Shown piece after piece: positions 1-10,800 of a stretch of DNA of 64,000 nt. The DNA comes from a virus. A program made the translations under genes and the position numbers. A model generated the notes under the pieces. The model had not been told where the DNA came from, did no database searches, and worked only from the letters and a program-made list of their open reading frames with translations. Each line of letters starts with the position of its first letter. Positions within the stretch are counted from its first letter, which is position 1. The stretch is from the IMG/VR virus record IMGVR_UViG_3300044641_003209, positions 1-64,000 of that record; one strand, 5' to 3'.

Positions 1-8
1 CGCTGGCA

Positions 9-497
9 ATGCGGTACGAAGCACGTATGGCAGATCCCCGTGAGTGGCGATCTCTGACAAATCCAGCTAGGCCAATTAGCTTTACAAAGGGCTGGGTGAA
101 AACTGGCGTGTACATGATCTGGGCTAACCCTAATGACGGATTAGCATGGGCAGCGAATGCTATGGCTGTTTGGATTTATCCGAACAATCTAGTAGGGCAG
201 TTGGACTACGTAGCTTCATTTGGAGACGCAGATATCAATGTGTACTCTGACACTGTAAAGGTTCCGGTTGAGCTCGAAGGCTTGCTCATTGATATGGCCG
301 TCAGCCGATTCCTGGATGACGTAGCTGACCCGCAGCGTATTGTAACTGCGGCACAGGATGTCGCTAATAAGGTGTTCCAATATCAATCTCAGCAGGTGGC
401 GGCAGCACAGGCAACAGCTTTGTCCGCTCAGGCTATACCAAATCCTGAGCCTGCCGTAGCGCGTACTAAGCCACAGACTCCAGGAGGTATAATCTAA
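9..497 (+). CDS. Putative head-tail connector protein, possibly 5'-truncated
   Basis: At least 162 residues; the frame is open to the left edge, so the true start may lie outside the window. The visible part is a mixed alpha/beta protein ending in an Ala/Gln-rich helix and a Pro-rich tail. I do not recognise a family. It is the first of four genes chained by TAATG stop/start overlaps that lead into the large tail protein, and it lies where the map would continue from the capsid genes at the right end. A connector or adaptor role is inferred from position only. Confidence 0.6.
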   Translation: MRYEARMADPREWRSLTNPARPISFTKGWVKTGVYMIWANPNDGLAWAANAMAVWIYPNNLVGQLDYVASFGDADINVYSDTVKVPVELEGLLIDMAVSRFLDDVADPQRIVTAAQDVANKVFQYQSQQVAAAQATALSAQAIPNPEPAVARTKPQTPGGII

Positions 498-1315
498 TGC
501 CATACACGATGGCTACATACGCCTCCGAAGTCATGCAGCGTTTGCATAGGTATGACGTTGCTAAGATGGTCGATATGAGTATGCTCGAAGGAGAAATCAA
601 TCGAGCTAGGTTCGACGTTCAGATGGCTACGTTGCAAGCTGTGCCTGAAAGATATGCTCGTATTCACAGACCGATCGCTGTTCCCGTGGTCTCATGGCCA
701 GATTCAGCACGGATGTTTGAGCATGATATGAATACTGGCGGTGCCAGAGTAGTGATCAATCAGGTATTCGTATTGCCGCTACCCGAAGATTTCATCATTG
801 ATGTATCTGTAGCTGTTGAGTATGAGGACAATCAGTGGGAAGCACGCTGCGTCTCAAAGCGAGATCTGCATACGGTTCTAACGAAGTCATTCGCTAAGCC
901 AACGACACGCAATCCAGTCTATTGCATCGAGAAGTTTGTTGGTCAGTTGCAGTCGCGGCTGTTGGTAAGCATTGGTGAAGATGTTCTTCCGACGAATAAG
1001 GTCGAGATCTGGTATTTAGCCAAGCTGCCATGGTTGCAAATCGAGAACGCTTCCGGTACGGCAGATCCAGAAGTACGAATCGGCTATGACCTTGAGGAAC
1101 TCGTGGTTCTTGTCGCATCGCTGAAGATCATGCAGGCTATCGGAATGCCTGGATCTGCAACATTGGTGCGTCAAGATATTGAGATGATGGTAGAAGCCTT
1201 GCAAAGGCAGTACGAAGGTGCGATTGATAGGGGCCGTTTGCTGGTTCAGGCTCGTGAATCAAACATTCCTAACATCCCTATCGCAGATGCGAATGCTAAC
1301 GCAATGAGGATCTAA
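497..1315 (+). CDS. Putative head-tail adaptor or ring protein
   Basis: A 272-residue protein translationally coupled to both neighbours by TAATG overlaps. The N-terminus is helical, the middle is beta-rich, and a helical segment near residues 205-250 ends the protein. No motif identifies the family. In podovirus-like genomes this position, between capsid genes and the nozzle/stabilisation protein, is held by adaptor proteins; the role is inferred from synteny. Confidence 0.65.
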   Translation: MPYTMATYASEVMQRLHRYDVAKMVDMSMLEGEINRARFDVQMATLQAVPERYARIHRPIAVPVVSWPDSARMFEHDMNTGGARVVINQVFVLPLPEDFIIDVSVAVEYEDNQWEARCVSKRDLHTVLTKSFAKPTTRNPVYCIEKFVGQLQSRLLVSIGEDVLPTNKVEIWYLAKLPWLQIENASGTADPEVRIGYDLEELVVLVASLKIMQAIGMPGSATLVRQDIEMMVEALQRQYEGAIDRGRLLVQARESNIPNIPIADANANAMRI

Positions 1316-2361
1316 TGACTACGTGGAAAGAACTATACGACGATCTCTTGCAGGAGCTCGCACTCTACCAAGAAGAACTGAAGATGACGCCGCAGCAAGG
1401 TATGCGCTACCTTACTCGTGCCGTCTCTGAGTTCCAAAGGCTCACAGCTATTGCTGAGGCTGAAAAGGTAGTCATTACCTCTGGTGATTTGACGTCTGTT
1501 ACGACGGCGTATCCCGTTAGCAATGATATCATTGAGACAATTGAGGTACTGGATTCTAGCGGTTATACTCTACTGCCAGTATCGTATCAGCAGTACAATG
1601 AGATTGTTGAGCGCACTGCGGCTGGAACGATTGGATTCAACGAGACTCCAGCGCACTTCTCTCGTGTACGTACGCGCCCGACGATAAGCAATGACCGCTG
1701 GCAGTTGAGCTCCGAGCGCGGCATGGTTCGCATGTACACTGTATTTGCTGACCAGATGTTCCGATATCCGGCTATGGGTTCAACACTCTCGGCGAACATC
1801 ACGGCCAATGGAACTAATACGCTTGTCGCAGGAAACTACTACCGTGTTGCGGCGGGTACACCTGCGCTGAATGCAGCTCCATACACAGGCAACTACACGC
1901 CCATAGCCCCAGTTCCGGTCCCTCCAAACTTGGGTGCTGTACCAGTCGGTACGGTGATTCGAGTCAACACGACAATCACCACGCCGAACACTCCGACTGT
2001 GCAATGGCAGCTTGTCACGACCGCTCACGACGCATGGTTCGTAATCAAGTATCGGCCACAGTACGATATCTACTCATCAGTATCTCCACAGTGGACTGCA
2101 TGGTGGGCTAGTGAAGCTGCATTTGAAACGAACTTTGCTACACTGACCCCGCCATTACAGCTTACGAAGTGGGCGCCAGCATTCGTGTCTTACGCTGCCG
2201 GTCAATACTTGCGCTCGCAGAATGTTCTGTCGGGCCAGCAACCATTGTGGCAGCAGTACGATCAAGAGTTTCGTCAGTACATCGAACAGGCTATCATGCT
2301 TAAGCCAGTTCAATCCCATGAGCTCTCATCTCCATACAACATTAGCCCGTATAGCAACTAA
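1315..2361 (+). CDS. Putative tail adaptor protein
   Basis: A 348-residue protein. The helical N-terminus (a run around EELKMTPQQGMRYLTRAVSE) followed by a beta-rich region and a helical C-terminus is reminiscent of adaptors in short-tailed phages, but this is fold-level guesswork. It is coupled by TAATG overlaps to the upstream gene and to the giant tail gene. Its 3' part (2226-2250) contains 25 bases found identically in the accessory gene at 28.5 kb; here they encode SGQQPLW. Confidence 0.6.
   Translation: MTTWKELYDDLLQELALYQEELKMTPQQGMRYLTRAVSEFQRLTAIAEAEKVVITSGDLTSVTTAYPVSNDIIETIEVLDSSGYTLLPVSYQQYNEIVERTAAGTIGFNETPAHFSRVRTRPTISNDRWQLSSERGMVRMYTVFADQMFRYPAMGSTLSANITANGTNTLVAGNYYRVAAGTPALNAAPYTGNYTPIAPVPVPPNLGAVPVGTVIRVNTTITTPNTPTVQWQLVTTAHDAWFVIKYRPQYDIYSSVSPQWTAWWASEAAFETNFATLTPPLQLTKWAPAFVSYAAGQYLRSQNVLSGQQPLWQQYDQEFRQYIEQAIMLKPVQSHELSSPYNISPYSN
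2226..2250 (+). repeat. 25-bp exact direct repeat, copy 1
   Basis: This 25-base stretch recurs perfectly and in the same orientation at 28527-28551. Flanking bases differ on both sides. It lies inside the tail adaptor gene and is read in the sense direction here, whereas the second copy is read antisense by another gene, so shared protein ancestry cannot explain the match. Confidence 0.95.
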
Positions 2362-5300
2362 TGGAATACCAAAAGACCAACGTCAATTCCTTTCTAGGGC
2401 TTGACAGCAATCTACGTCCAGAGCTTATCAAGAATGAGGAAGCATCTGACATTGAGAACCTGCGCTTTGATAAGCTGGGCTACCTGGTAAACCGTAATGG
2501 CGTAGAGAACAAGGGCATTAACATCACCGGAGCATCGTTGCTTTCTGATACACAGTCATTCCTCCGACCTATTGGAACGATGGGTATGGTGGAGTATGTG
2601 ATTACGAAGCCTTGGGGTGTAGGTTCTGGAACGCAGTCGTGGCCTCCATACGACGATACGTATGTTAACTTGTTCTCACCTACAGTGCAGGGTGATAAGT
2701 TTACTGACCGATTCATGGTGTACATGATTCGTATTCCCGTTAGTGGCAGCGCACTGCAAATGACGGATATGAATAACCGGGTCGCACTTGATCCGTCGAT
2801 GAATACCGATAATACTATCAATCGCTATACATGGCGATATAAGGCAGCCTTGGTTATGGTGCCGCTTACGGGAGCTCAGGGCTGGAAGGATACATTTGCC
2901 TTTGCTCCTAACGGCAATCTCTTGGACCAGTTGAGTTCAGTAAGGCTTAGCGAGTATCTGCCGACGCTCATGGTCACGATTGGATCGCGCAGTATCGTTC
3001 GCGCAGATGATAAGCCTAGTCGATTGCAGATTTACGCGCCGTCTCGCTGGTTAGGTGTTCATAATCTTTTCAGTGATGGGAACACACCAAAGGATCTGAA
3101 CTGGATTGAACAATACAACAGCATGAGTCAATACCGCGACGCAATCGTGGTATCAGACATGACCAATGGCGACATGTATCTCGTGGATGAATACTCTGAA
3201 TCGGAGTATTCCGAAAACAAGAAGCACCGATTTACCCTTCGAGAGAACACGCTTGCTAAGTTCGATGTCGATGACGTCGTTGTAGACTTTGGTTTGAACT
3301 CCGGTGGATTCAATGCTGCTGGTGTAAAGTCACCAATGGCGCTGTACAAGTTCTACTTGACAAAGAATAGACTTCAAGCAAATCAGGATAGTTATACTCC
3401 ATACTATACTGATGCAGAAAAAAGTCCGACGATTCAAGAGTACAGTTCAAACATACGTGCTTGGAATGTAGGATCTCAGCTTAAAGCAGTTCCAAAGTCA
3501 TTCATTGCCACAGAATATCTAAAGGTAAATGTAGATGACGGCAGTGATTTCATTAGCGCTGCTGGAATACGTTTTAATTTGAGTGTGAACTATACGTTTA
3601 CCAATAGTCAGTTGGGCGAAGAATACGGTGACTTGTTCTCACCGTTGACGCTTAAGAATCCTGACATTAATCAAGACGATCAAGTATCAAGCGATATCTA
3701 CAAGTGGGAAGATCTTGAGCTAACATACTATCCTGCATCTGGTAGCTCCCAAGGAAGGCTGTTCCTGACGGCAAAGGATAGGCTTTGGAATAAAACCAGC
3801 TCTAGCTCTACAAAGCTCATCAAACTCAAAACTAAAACTGGCGTAGAGCAGGATGTGCCTCTTGGCGTTTGGAGATATAGGTTCGTTTGGTATCTAGGTA
3901 ACGGTGAGTACAGTGCTCCATCATCCGAATTGATAGTGCCCGATCTGATCTTTAGCGGGATTGATGATGCCGACGTAATTTCCGCTCTTGGCTCATACAA
4001 GAGGCCATTTGGCATGTCGTCGTACGCTGAAGCTGAACAAACAAGTCTGCTTCTAGCTTCTTCCCTGTTCATTAATAAGACGGCTAGGCTCCAAGGTCTC
4101 TCAGTGTTCAATGGATCTGGAGCACTGACGAACTATGGAAGTAACTTCCTCAAAGTAAAAACTGCAATCTTCGATTCTTCGCATACGTTCGGAGCCAGAT
4201 ATAGCAGCACAAGTGGGGCATCTTGGCCGGGAAGCTGGACGGGTGAAAGCGTTCTAGCTAAGGGTCAGCTTGGTGTTGTTTGCACGACGATGTGGCAGAA
4301 TGATTATCTGCCACTGGAAGGGTGTGTAGCTGAAACAGCTTATTCGCAAATCAGCACTGATGACAGCTATAAGTTTACAGAACAAACTGAGTATAGGCCA
4401 TCAGCCGTACCTCTTCGTATCCCATTGTTCTCCGATGGTAGTAATAGCTGTACATATAACAGCGTGTTTACGTCGTATGGAATTCTAAGAACATCTTATC
4501 AGAATACAACTAGGAATCCTGGTGACCCACTAACAAGTGGTAATCAGGGATATAGCAACCAGTACCCATCGTATCAGATAGTATTTGAAGGAATGCAGAG
4601 ATACGGTGCGGACAAGAATGCTAATGAAGGAATTGATAATAAGGGTTGGGTTTGGTCCGACGTTGCAAATTCCAGCAATGGCGTTTGGATGAACATCATT
4701 CCTTTTTATGGTGGTACACCAGCAAAATCTATCATTAACCCTTTCCCTACTCCGCCTACAGTTCTTCCAATTGAAAACAATAATACACCAGACGATGACA
4801 ATCTTAGCTGGGGAACGCCTCCTGGAAAGTACCTAGACCATCGGAACATGACGGTTGTGCGTGGTGTGCGCAAGGAAGCAGACAGACTTCTGCTGACAAA
4901 GCCTTCCGTTCCAACTGAGGTATCTAGTAGGCTCGTTCTTTCTGGAGTAGGAGAGATTCCGCTATGTGACTTTGGTGATGTAGGAACATGGGTATGGCAA
5001 AAGAAGTTTTATCCATCAGCTAACTATGGTGATGACAAACTAGGTTATACTAGCCAGCGAGTTTTCTCAAGCGTTGGAAATAATGTCCCTGAAATTTACA
5101 CCTTCCAGTCTCCATTCTCAGATAACTATCCAAGTGACTACAGAAGGTTCATATACGCAAGTAATTTAGCTATAACTAGCGACACAGTAAGGTTCTCTAA
5201 TCTACGTGTAATAGTTTCTGGCAAGGGTGAACGCCTCACAATACCTGAGCAACTCTCGATGTACATTCCTGCGTCGTTGCTCTTTGAGGCGCCGCACATC

Positions 5301-7766
5301 AAGCTGGTTGTCCCTGCCGATCGTGTTCCTCGTCGTGCGCGTCAGCTCATGATCTTCCGTACACGAGCAAGTCATGATAACGCATGGCAGCCACACGAGT
5401 ACGGGCTTGTCAAAGCTATAGACCTTATCCGCAATGGGCAGACATGGAATTTGACTGGAGCCCAAGCAACAGAGATTTCATTCCTTGATGATGTCAAGAG
5501 TAGTGAACTCGATTACTCGTACAGCATCCCTGATTACGATGGATTTACTGCGCCGCTGAAGTCTCGGTTCTGCCTCCCACTGAACGAGCGCGTGTTCTAT
5601 GCTAACATCAAGGAAGCCTATCGTCCGCATTCTCCGCGCAATGCTGTTAACATCCAAGCAGCCGTAGGAGATGGCACTACAGCGGAGCATCGTAATCGTA
5701 ACTATGGATCGGCTTCTGAGCTTGTGCAGTTGTGGTCACACAAGATCTTCTCCGATGGTGCTAGTACAACGAATATCAATCAGCGATATCTGTACTACTT
5801 CTTGGCATACAATGATCAAGCCCGATCATTCTCGCTCGCATCCTTCTCTGGCTTGATTGACCGAGGAGCAGTTAGCAATAACAAACCCGTGATGTTCTGT
5901 CTGCCATCGGCATACGATCCATCAATAGAGCAAGCGAATATCTACCGTTTGTGCTTGTCTGCGCCGCTAAGTTCCATACCAATGACAATGACGGCCGGTG
6001 CAACTCCGCGCTTGCGTTCCGTGAATCAGTACACAACTGGAGTGTTCTTTGTAGCTCAGGGACTGGTAGAATACAATGGAGTAGTTTACTACCCGAACTC
6101 CATCATCCAAGCATTCCACGGCGGAGATGTAGGGTACACAACGGCTACGGTCAACTTCTTCTTAAGCTATTTTGATTCAGCAACTCCGGAGCAAAACCGT
6201 GGCAATGCTGGAACGTATAGCCAGCCAATCATCTACGACATCACCAATCACCTAGATCAATACATCCTCCCGAATGGAAGCCCAGCTCCGGGTCCATTCA
6301 TTGAAAAGATCGGAACCATTGAGCCGGAAAGCGAAGGCGTATTCTACGACAACGATCTTCCGTCTCTAGGACGCCTGCCTATCAAGCAGATCTTCCAGAA
6401 TGAAGATCACATGCCGTCGGCTGTACGTTGGTCTGAGCCATACCAGCAGAACAAAATTAAGCTGGCTTCACTTATGGAGGTGCGTGCTGGCGATGGAGAC
6501 CAGATCACTGGATTGGCAATGCTGTACGGCAACTTGATTGTACTCAAGGAGCGTAGTATTCATAGGCTTGCCGTGCAAGGTGCGGCGGTTCCAGTGTCTC
6601 GCGTGGACGAAATTAGCAATAACGTAGGGTGTATTGCTCCGAATACGATCATCACCGTAAACAATACACTGTACTTCCTATCATGGGCCGGGTTCTATAA
6701 GTACGACAACAACGTGCTTTCCAAGGTCGATGGTAAGTTCGCCGAGGAACTTCAACTGCGCCTGCGTTCCGCACAGAATGGGGTCAGTAATCCAGCTATT
6801 CGCGATGCTTCATGCGGTTGGAACTCAACGTACCGTGAACTGTACCTGACTATCCCTATCATGACGACGGAGAACAATGAGGGCAGTTACCAGGATTATG
6901 ACCCACTGTCTCCTCCGATCGTGCCTGGAACGATCGGCGTTACATTGACCGACAATATCGGGGCACGGCGCGTTCGTGGTATTACCTACGCCATCAACAT
7001 TGACAATGGACTTGTAACCAAGCATCGGTACATGGACGACTCAGCCTACCATACCGATCCGCCAGCATACATATATCACACAGACCCTATTGCTCCGACG
7101 CAACGTGCACCACGGGCGGCTGCAAGGCTATATTACACCAATACGCTGGGTCAGTTACGCTCGGCTGAGGTGCTTCCACCACGTACAATTCAACACGCTT
7201 ACGTTCTGGCGAACCCGAATGGCGTTGTAGCCTCGACCTCATCGTATCTCTTCATGCGCTCGTCGATGTTCATTGAGTCTCCGACAAAGTTCGGCTCCCG
7301 CGATAAAGCAAATGATGACTACCTCGTGTTCTCCTATAACCCACTTACTACAGAGCCGCTCACTCTTTCAGCGAAGAAGTTCGTACGGGTGTTCTGGGCA
7401 AGCAAAGATTGGACGGCAGAGGATAAGTCTATTCTCAAGCGTATTCGCAAGGTGTTCGCCTACATTGCAGCTAGTGACGAGCCTGTGGTTATCCGTGGAT
7501 TAGTTCATACTAGTCCTATGGGTCCACGCGCAACGACGGATACGTCATGGCAGTACGAATATGTAGATTCCCGGCCGACTTCACCACGTTTCAATTACAG
7601 CGTTACGGGTGAACTGATGTCTGTGCCGACGGAATCTGCTGGGCAGTCTACCTCTCCGAGTCAGAACCGTGCCGAACGCCATACTTTCAACATTGAGGGA
7701 TCTGGTTCTTTCCAAATGGAATACTTTGGATACTACTGGAAACCTATCAATGGCTACGAAAGGTAA
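2361..7766 (+). CDS. Giant tail stabilisation/nozzle-type protein
   Basis: An 1801-residue virion protein. The N-terminus (VNSFLGLDSNLRPE, then a short 'gYLVNRNG' turn) and the segment at about residues 1375-1470 (GDGDQITGLAMLYGNLIVLKE followed by NNVGCIAPNTI and LYFLSWAGFYKYD) follow the pattern of phage stabilisation/nozzle proteins, which form a beta-propeller-like distal tail ring (T7 gp12, P22 gp10 and the muzzle protein of crAss-like phages). It is much longer than those of T7 or P22 and nearer the size seen in crAss-like phages. The start overlaps the upstream stop as TAATG. Assembly role is inferred; size and domain pattern are seen. Confidence 0.75.
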   Translation: MEYQKTNVNSFLGLDSNLRPELIKNEEASDIENLRFDKLGYLVNRNGVENKGINITGASLLSDTQSFLRPIGTMGMVEYVITKPWGVGSGTQSWPPYDDTYVNLFSPTVQGDKFTDRFMVYMIRIPVSGSALQMTDMNNRVALDPSMNTDNTINRYTWRYKAALVMVPLTGAQGWKDTFAFAPNGNLLDQLSSVRLSEYLPTLMVTIGSRSIVRADDKPSRLQIYAPSRWLGVHNLFSDGNTPKDLNWIEQYNSMSQYRDAIVVSDMTNGDMYLVDEYSESEYSENKKHRFTLRENTLAKFDVDDVVVDFGLNSGGFNAAGVKSPMALYKFYLTKNRLQANQDSYTPYYTDAEKSPTIQEYSSNIRAWNVGSQLKAVPKSFIATEYLKVNVDDGSDFISAAGIRFNLSVNYTFTNSQLGEEYGDLFSPLTLKNPDINQDDQVSSDIYKWEDLELTYYPASGSSQGRLFLTAKDRLWNKTSSSSTKLIKLKTKTGVEQDVPLGVWRYRFVWYLGNGEYSAPSSELIVPDLIFSGIDDADVISALGSYKRPFGMSSYAEAEQTSLLLASSLFINKTARLQGLSVFNGSGALTNYGSNFLKVKTAIFDSSHTFGARYSSTSGASWPGSWTGESVLAKGQLGVVCTTMWQNDYLPLEGCVAETAYSQISTDDSYKFTEQTEYRPSAVPLRIPLFSDGSNSCTYNSVFTSYGILRTSYQNTTRNPGDPLTSGNQGYSNQYPSYQIVFEGMQRYGADKNANEGIDNKGWVWSDVANSSNGVWMNIIPFYGGTPAKSIINPFPTPPTVLPIENNNTPDDDNLSWGTPPGKYLDHRNMTVVRGVRKEADRLLLTKPSVPTEVSSRLVLSGVGEIPLCDFGDVGTWVWQKKFYPSANYGDDKLGYTSQRVFSSVGNNVPEIYTFQSPFSDNYPSDYRRFIYASNLAITSDTVRFSNLRVIVSGKGERLTIPEQLSMYIPASLLFEAPHIKLVVPADRVPRRARQLMIFRTRASHDNAWQPHEYGLVKAIDLIRNGQTWNLTGAQATEISFLDDVKSSELDYSYSIPDYDGFTAPLKSRFCLPLNERVFYANIKEAYRPHSPRNAVNIQAAVGDGTTAEHRNRNYGSASELVQLWSHKIFSDGASTTNINQRYLYYFLAYNDQARSFSLASFSGLIDRGAVSNNKPVMFCLPSAYDPSIEQANIYRLCLSAPLSSIPMTMTAGATPRLRSVNQYTTGVFFVAQGLVEYNGVVYYPNSIIQAFHGGDVGYTTATVNFFLSYFDSATPEQNRGNAGTYSQPIIYDITNHLDQYILPNGSPAPGPFIEKIGTIEPESEGVFYDNDLPSLGRLPIKQIFQNEDHMPSAVRWSEPYQQNKIKLASLMEVRAGDGDQITGLAMLYGNLIVLKERSIHRLAVQGAAVPVSRVDEISNNVGCIAPNTIITVNNTLYFLSWAGFYKYDNNVLSKVDGKFAEELQLRLRSAQNGVSNPAIRDASCGWNSTYRELYLTIPIMTTENNEGSYQDYDPLSPPIVPGTIGVTLTDNIGARRVRGITYAINIDNGLVTKHRYMDDSAYHTDPPAYIYHTDPIAPTQRAPRAAARLYYTNTLGQLRSAEVLPPRTIQHAYVLANPNGVVASTSSYLFMRSSMFIESPTKFGSRDKANDDYLVFSYNPLTTEPLTLSAKKFVRVFWASKDWTAEDKSILKRIRKVFAYIAASDEPVVIRGLVHTSPMGPRATTDTSWQYEYVDSRPTSPRFNYSVTGELMSVPTESAGQSTSPSQNRAERHTFNIEGSGSFQMEYFGYYWKPINGYER

Positions 7767-7818
7767 GGTTTTGCCCGACTAGATTCAGTATTTTGTGTCC
7801 GACTTACGGAGCACAATA

Positions 7819-10800
7819 ATGAATATCGGTCAAATGTTGGCGATGCTCGAAGCATCTGGTCAACTGCCTAGCACAAGTGTACCTCAGGCGCAAACAAGTT
7901 ACCAGAAGCCACGGCTGAATTGGATGGATGTAGCCCAGGGGCCGCCTGCCGAATCCGACGTTGCGCCCGTATATCAGTTTCCTGAGGTGGTCGTCGAGGC
8001 CCCACGGTACGAAGAACCGCTGCCTCCTATTTACGGTGGTTACGCTCCGGAAACTCAGGACCCAGTGTTCGCCGAACTGTATGGCGCTCCGCCTGCTGGC
8101 TATGAGCCTATGGCTGGTGCAACTAGGCCGTCAGCTTTTATGCAGGGAACTCCGGGACCAGAGGCATTTGGTCAGCCAACAAGTGCACTTCCGCCGCTTC
8201 CTATCAAGGGGGCAATGGCACAGCAAGAAACAAAGAAGAAGCCTTCTCGTAAAGAGGAAGCCGCTGCCGTTATCCCATACGAACCAGTAGCGCAGGACGT
8301 TCCAACTGGAGCTCAACGCCCAATAGGGTTTGCTCCAGGTCAGGGCATTGCAATGCTGCAAGAGCCAGTAGCTGCCGAACCAGTTCAACCCGAAGAACCA
8401 GCATGGCGTCCAGGACAAAAATGGCAGACGCAATTCAAGAACCGTCCTCTGACTATTATCGGATCTACACTTGACGGGAAAACATCTACAGTTATTCAGC
8501 CAGGTGGATTGATTCAGGCGCGTGACGATAAGGGTGCTAAGATTAGCATTAGTCAGGAGAATAACCCTGAACTCTATGCAAAGATCGTCAAGGAGTATGA
8601 AGATAAGGTCAAGACTGCTACGCCAGTTGCTGCGGATCAAGGATATACTTCACAGATCAAAGTCAACGGTGTCACTTATCCAGCAAAGATTGTTGGTGAG
8701 CCAGGCAAAGAGCAACTAATGTATCTCGACCCCGATTTCGGGCCAACGATTTACGAAGATGTTGGCACGCTTGATACTGAAGAAGGTGCTAAGGCTCAGT
8801 ACATACCGCCTATCTCAACGACTGGAGAAGATACATCTAACCAATTCAAGCAAATCCAGCAGCGTGTTACTCGTCCTATGACGAACGTATCTACGCAATT
8901 GCGTCAGCGTACGGGTGATGTTAGAACTGTCTATACTCCGCAGCAAGTTCAGCAGAACATTGTTTCAGATGTGCAAATCCCCGAAACTGGCGGAGCTCCT
9001 CTGGTAACTTTCTACATTAAGACTCCAGATGGACAGCAAATTCCAATCAGCGATGCTGAAGAAATTGGCTTGGTAGCAGAGGGAACAACTGAGCTGTTGA
9101 AAACAGCAGATGCACAGATGTATATGTTAGCCCGTCAGAGGGCAGATGCAGAAGCTCAGCTCCAAGGAACATCAGCCGAAACGCTATACGAAGCTGAGAT
9201 AAAAAGGCTTAACCAACAACAGAAAGCAATCAAAGATAAGATTGCCGAACTTGATGCTCAGTCTAGAAATCCGGCGTATATGGCGACACTAAGTGCTCAG
9301 GAGAAGAAAGACTTCCAAGCTAGCCAGAAAAGAGAGGATAAGAATCTAGCCACTATTAATAAGCGGATTAGCGATGCCAATCTTATGGGTGCATCTCAGT
9401 CTGTTGGTGGTGGTGCTACTCTTGTTCAGGCTCCTGCTACGCAGCAAGGATTCAACATTGATCCAAATACATTTGCTGGCATGACTGCGCTTATGTCTGG
9501 AGCGAGTTCAGCAACTCCTGGAACATATAGAATTATGACACCAAAGGAGTATGGAGATATCGTATTCGAGAGCGTCAAGGATAGGCTTCCAATGAAGCGT
9601 ATGCCTTCAAGAGCTCCGGGTTATCGCCGAGCTGTTGGTGGTTTGGTATCTGGTATTGAAAACATCCAGAATAAGATTGCAGAGTATTCAGGTGGTGAGT
9701 ATCGCAATGATGTAGAAAACATCCTGCGTAACCATACTACTGTGGATTACTACGACATGCGCGAAGGTAGGAATATCACGCAGCCTATTGACCTTATCAA
9801 GGCCACAGAAGAGTTCGATCAAGCGCTTGCTGAATACGATGCTAATCCAACGGCTGCGAATCAGCAGAATGCAATCTATAAGAGCTTGCCATTCACTCAG
9901 AAGATCACAATCAAAACTCCAGACGGAGAAGAGATAGACACATTTGGCATCAATAACATCAGAGAATTGGCTGGCGGAATGGCGCCTGCATTCAACTATG
10001 ACCTATCTGTCGGATCACAAACAGTTGGCTCAAGCGCCCGCATTGAGCAGAAGCCTGACACGTCTGTCGTCCGACCTAATGCTGGAGGTACCCCTCCGCC
10101 GGGTAAGCAGTTTGTATCAGTGTACCCACTGTGGAACCTTGGTGCTGACCCTAGTAACAATTTAGGTTACGTTGAGTTCAGTAAGTCTACAAACATATTT
10201 GACAATATCGTAGCAAGTCCAAAGGCTTTTGAAACGCAAGCAGTTGCTTACTCTCCAAATGAGTCAGAACGAACATTTAAGGGTAATGTCGCTAGGGCAA
10301 TGCTTGATGATGGCGGAAATCTTAGTCCCGCATCTATACAGGCTTTCTCTCAATTTGCAGTAAATCTCAATGACGCGATTGCTGGTAAGGATGGAGCAGA
10401 TGTTCGCCGTGATATTACGAAGTCCATATACCGGAATCTCTCTGGACTTGGGTTCGATGGACTTGACAATCTGGGTGAAGCTCGATTCTTAGCTGATGCA
10501 CAAAAGGTCTACGATGGCCAAATGTCTGCGGCTGACTTCATTAAGACATACGCTAATCCTGTTAATCTTGCACCGAAGTTCGTTGTATCTATTCCTGGGC
10601 AAGAGTCGCTAAATGCTGCTGGTTCTTACTACAAGGGCGCAAACACTGTGCCTGGTTCTAGTGGAACATCCTATCTCTTTGATCAAGGTATAATAAGCAT
10701 CAAAGACTTGGCATACCTAACAGAAAACTCTGGGAAGTTTGCACGGGGTGAAGCTGGTGGAGCATCGCAGCATAAAAAGACTGGTGGTGAAAGGGTATTC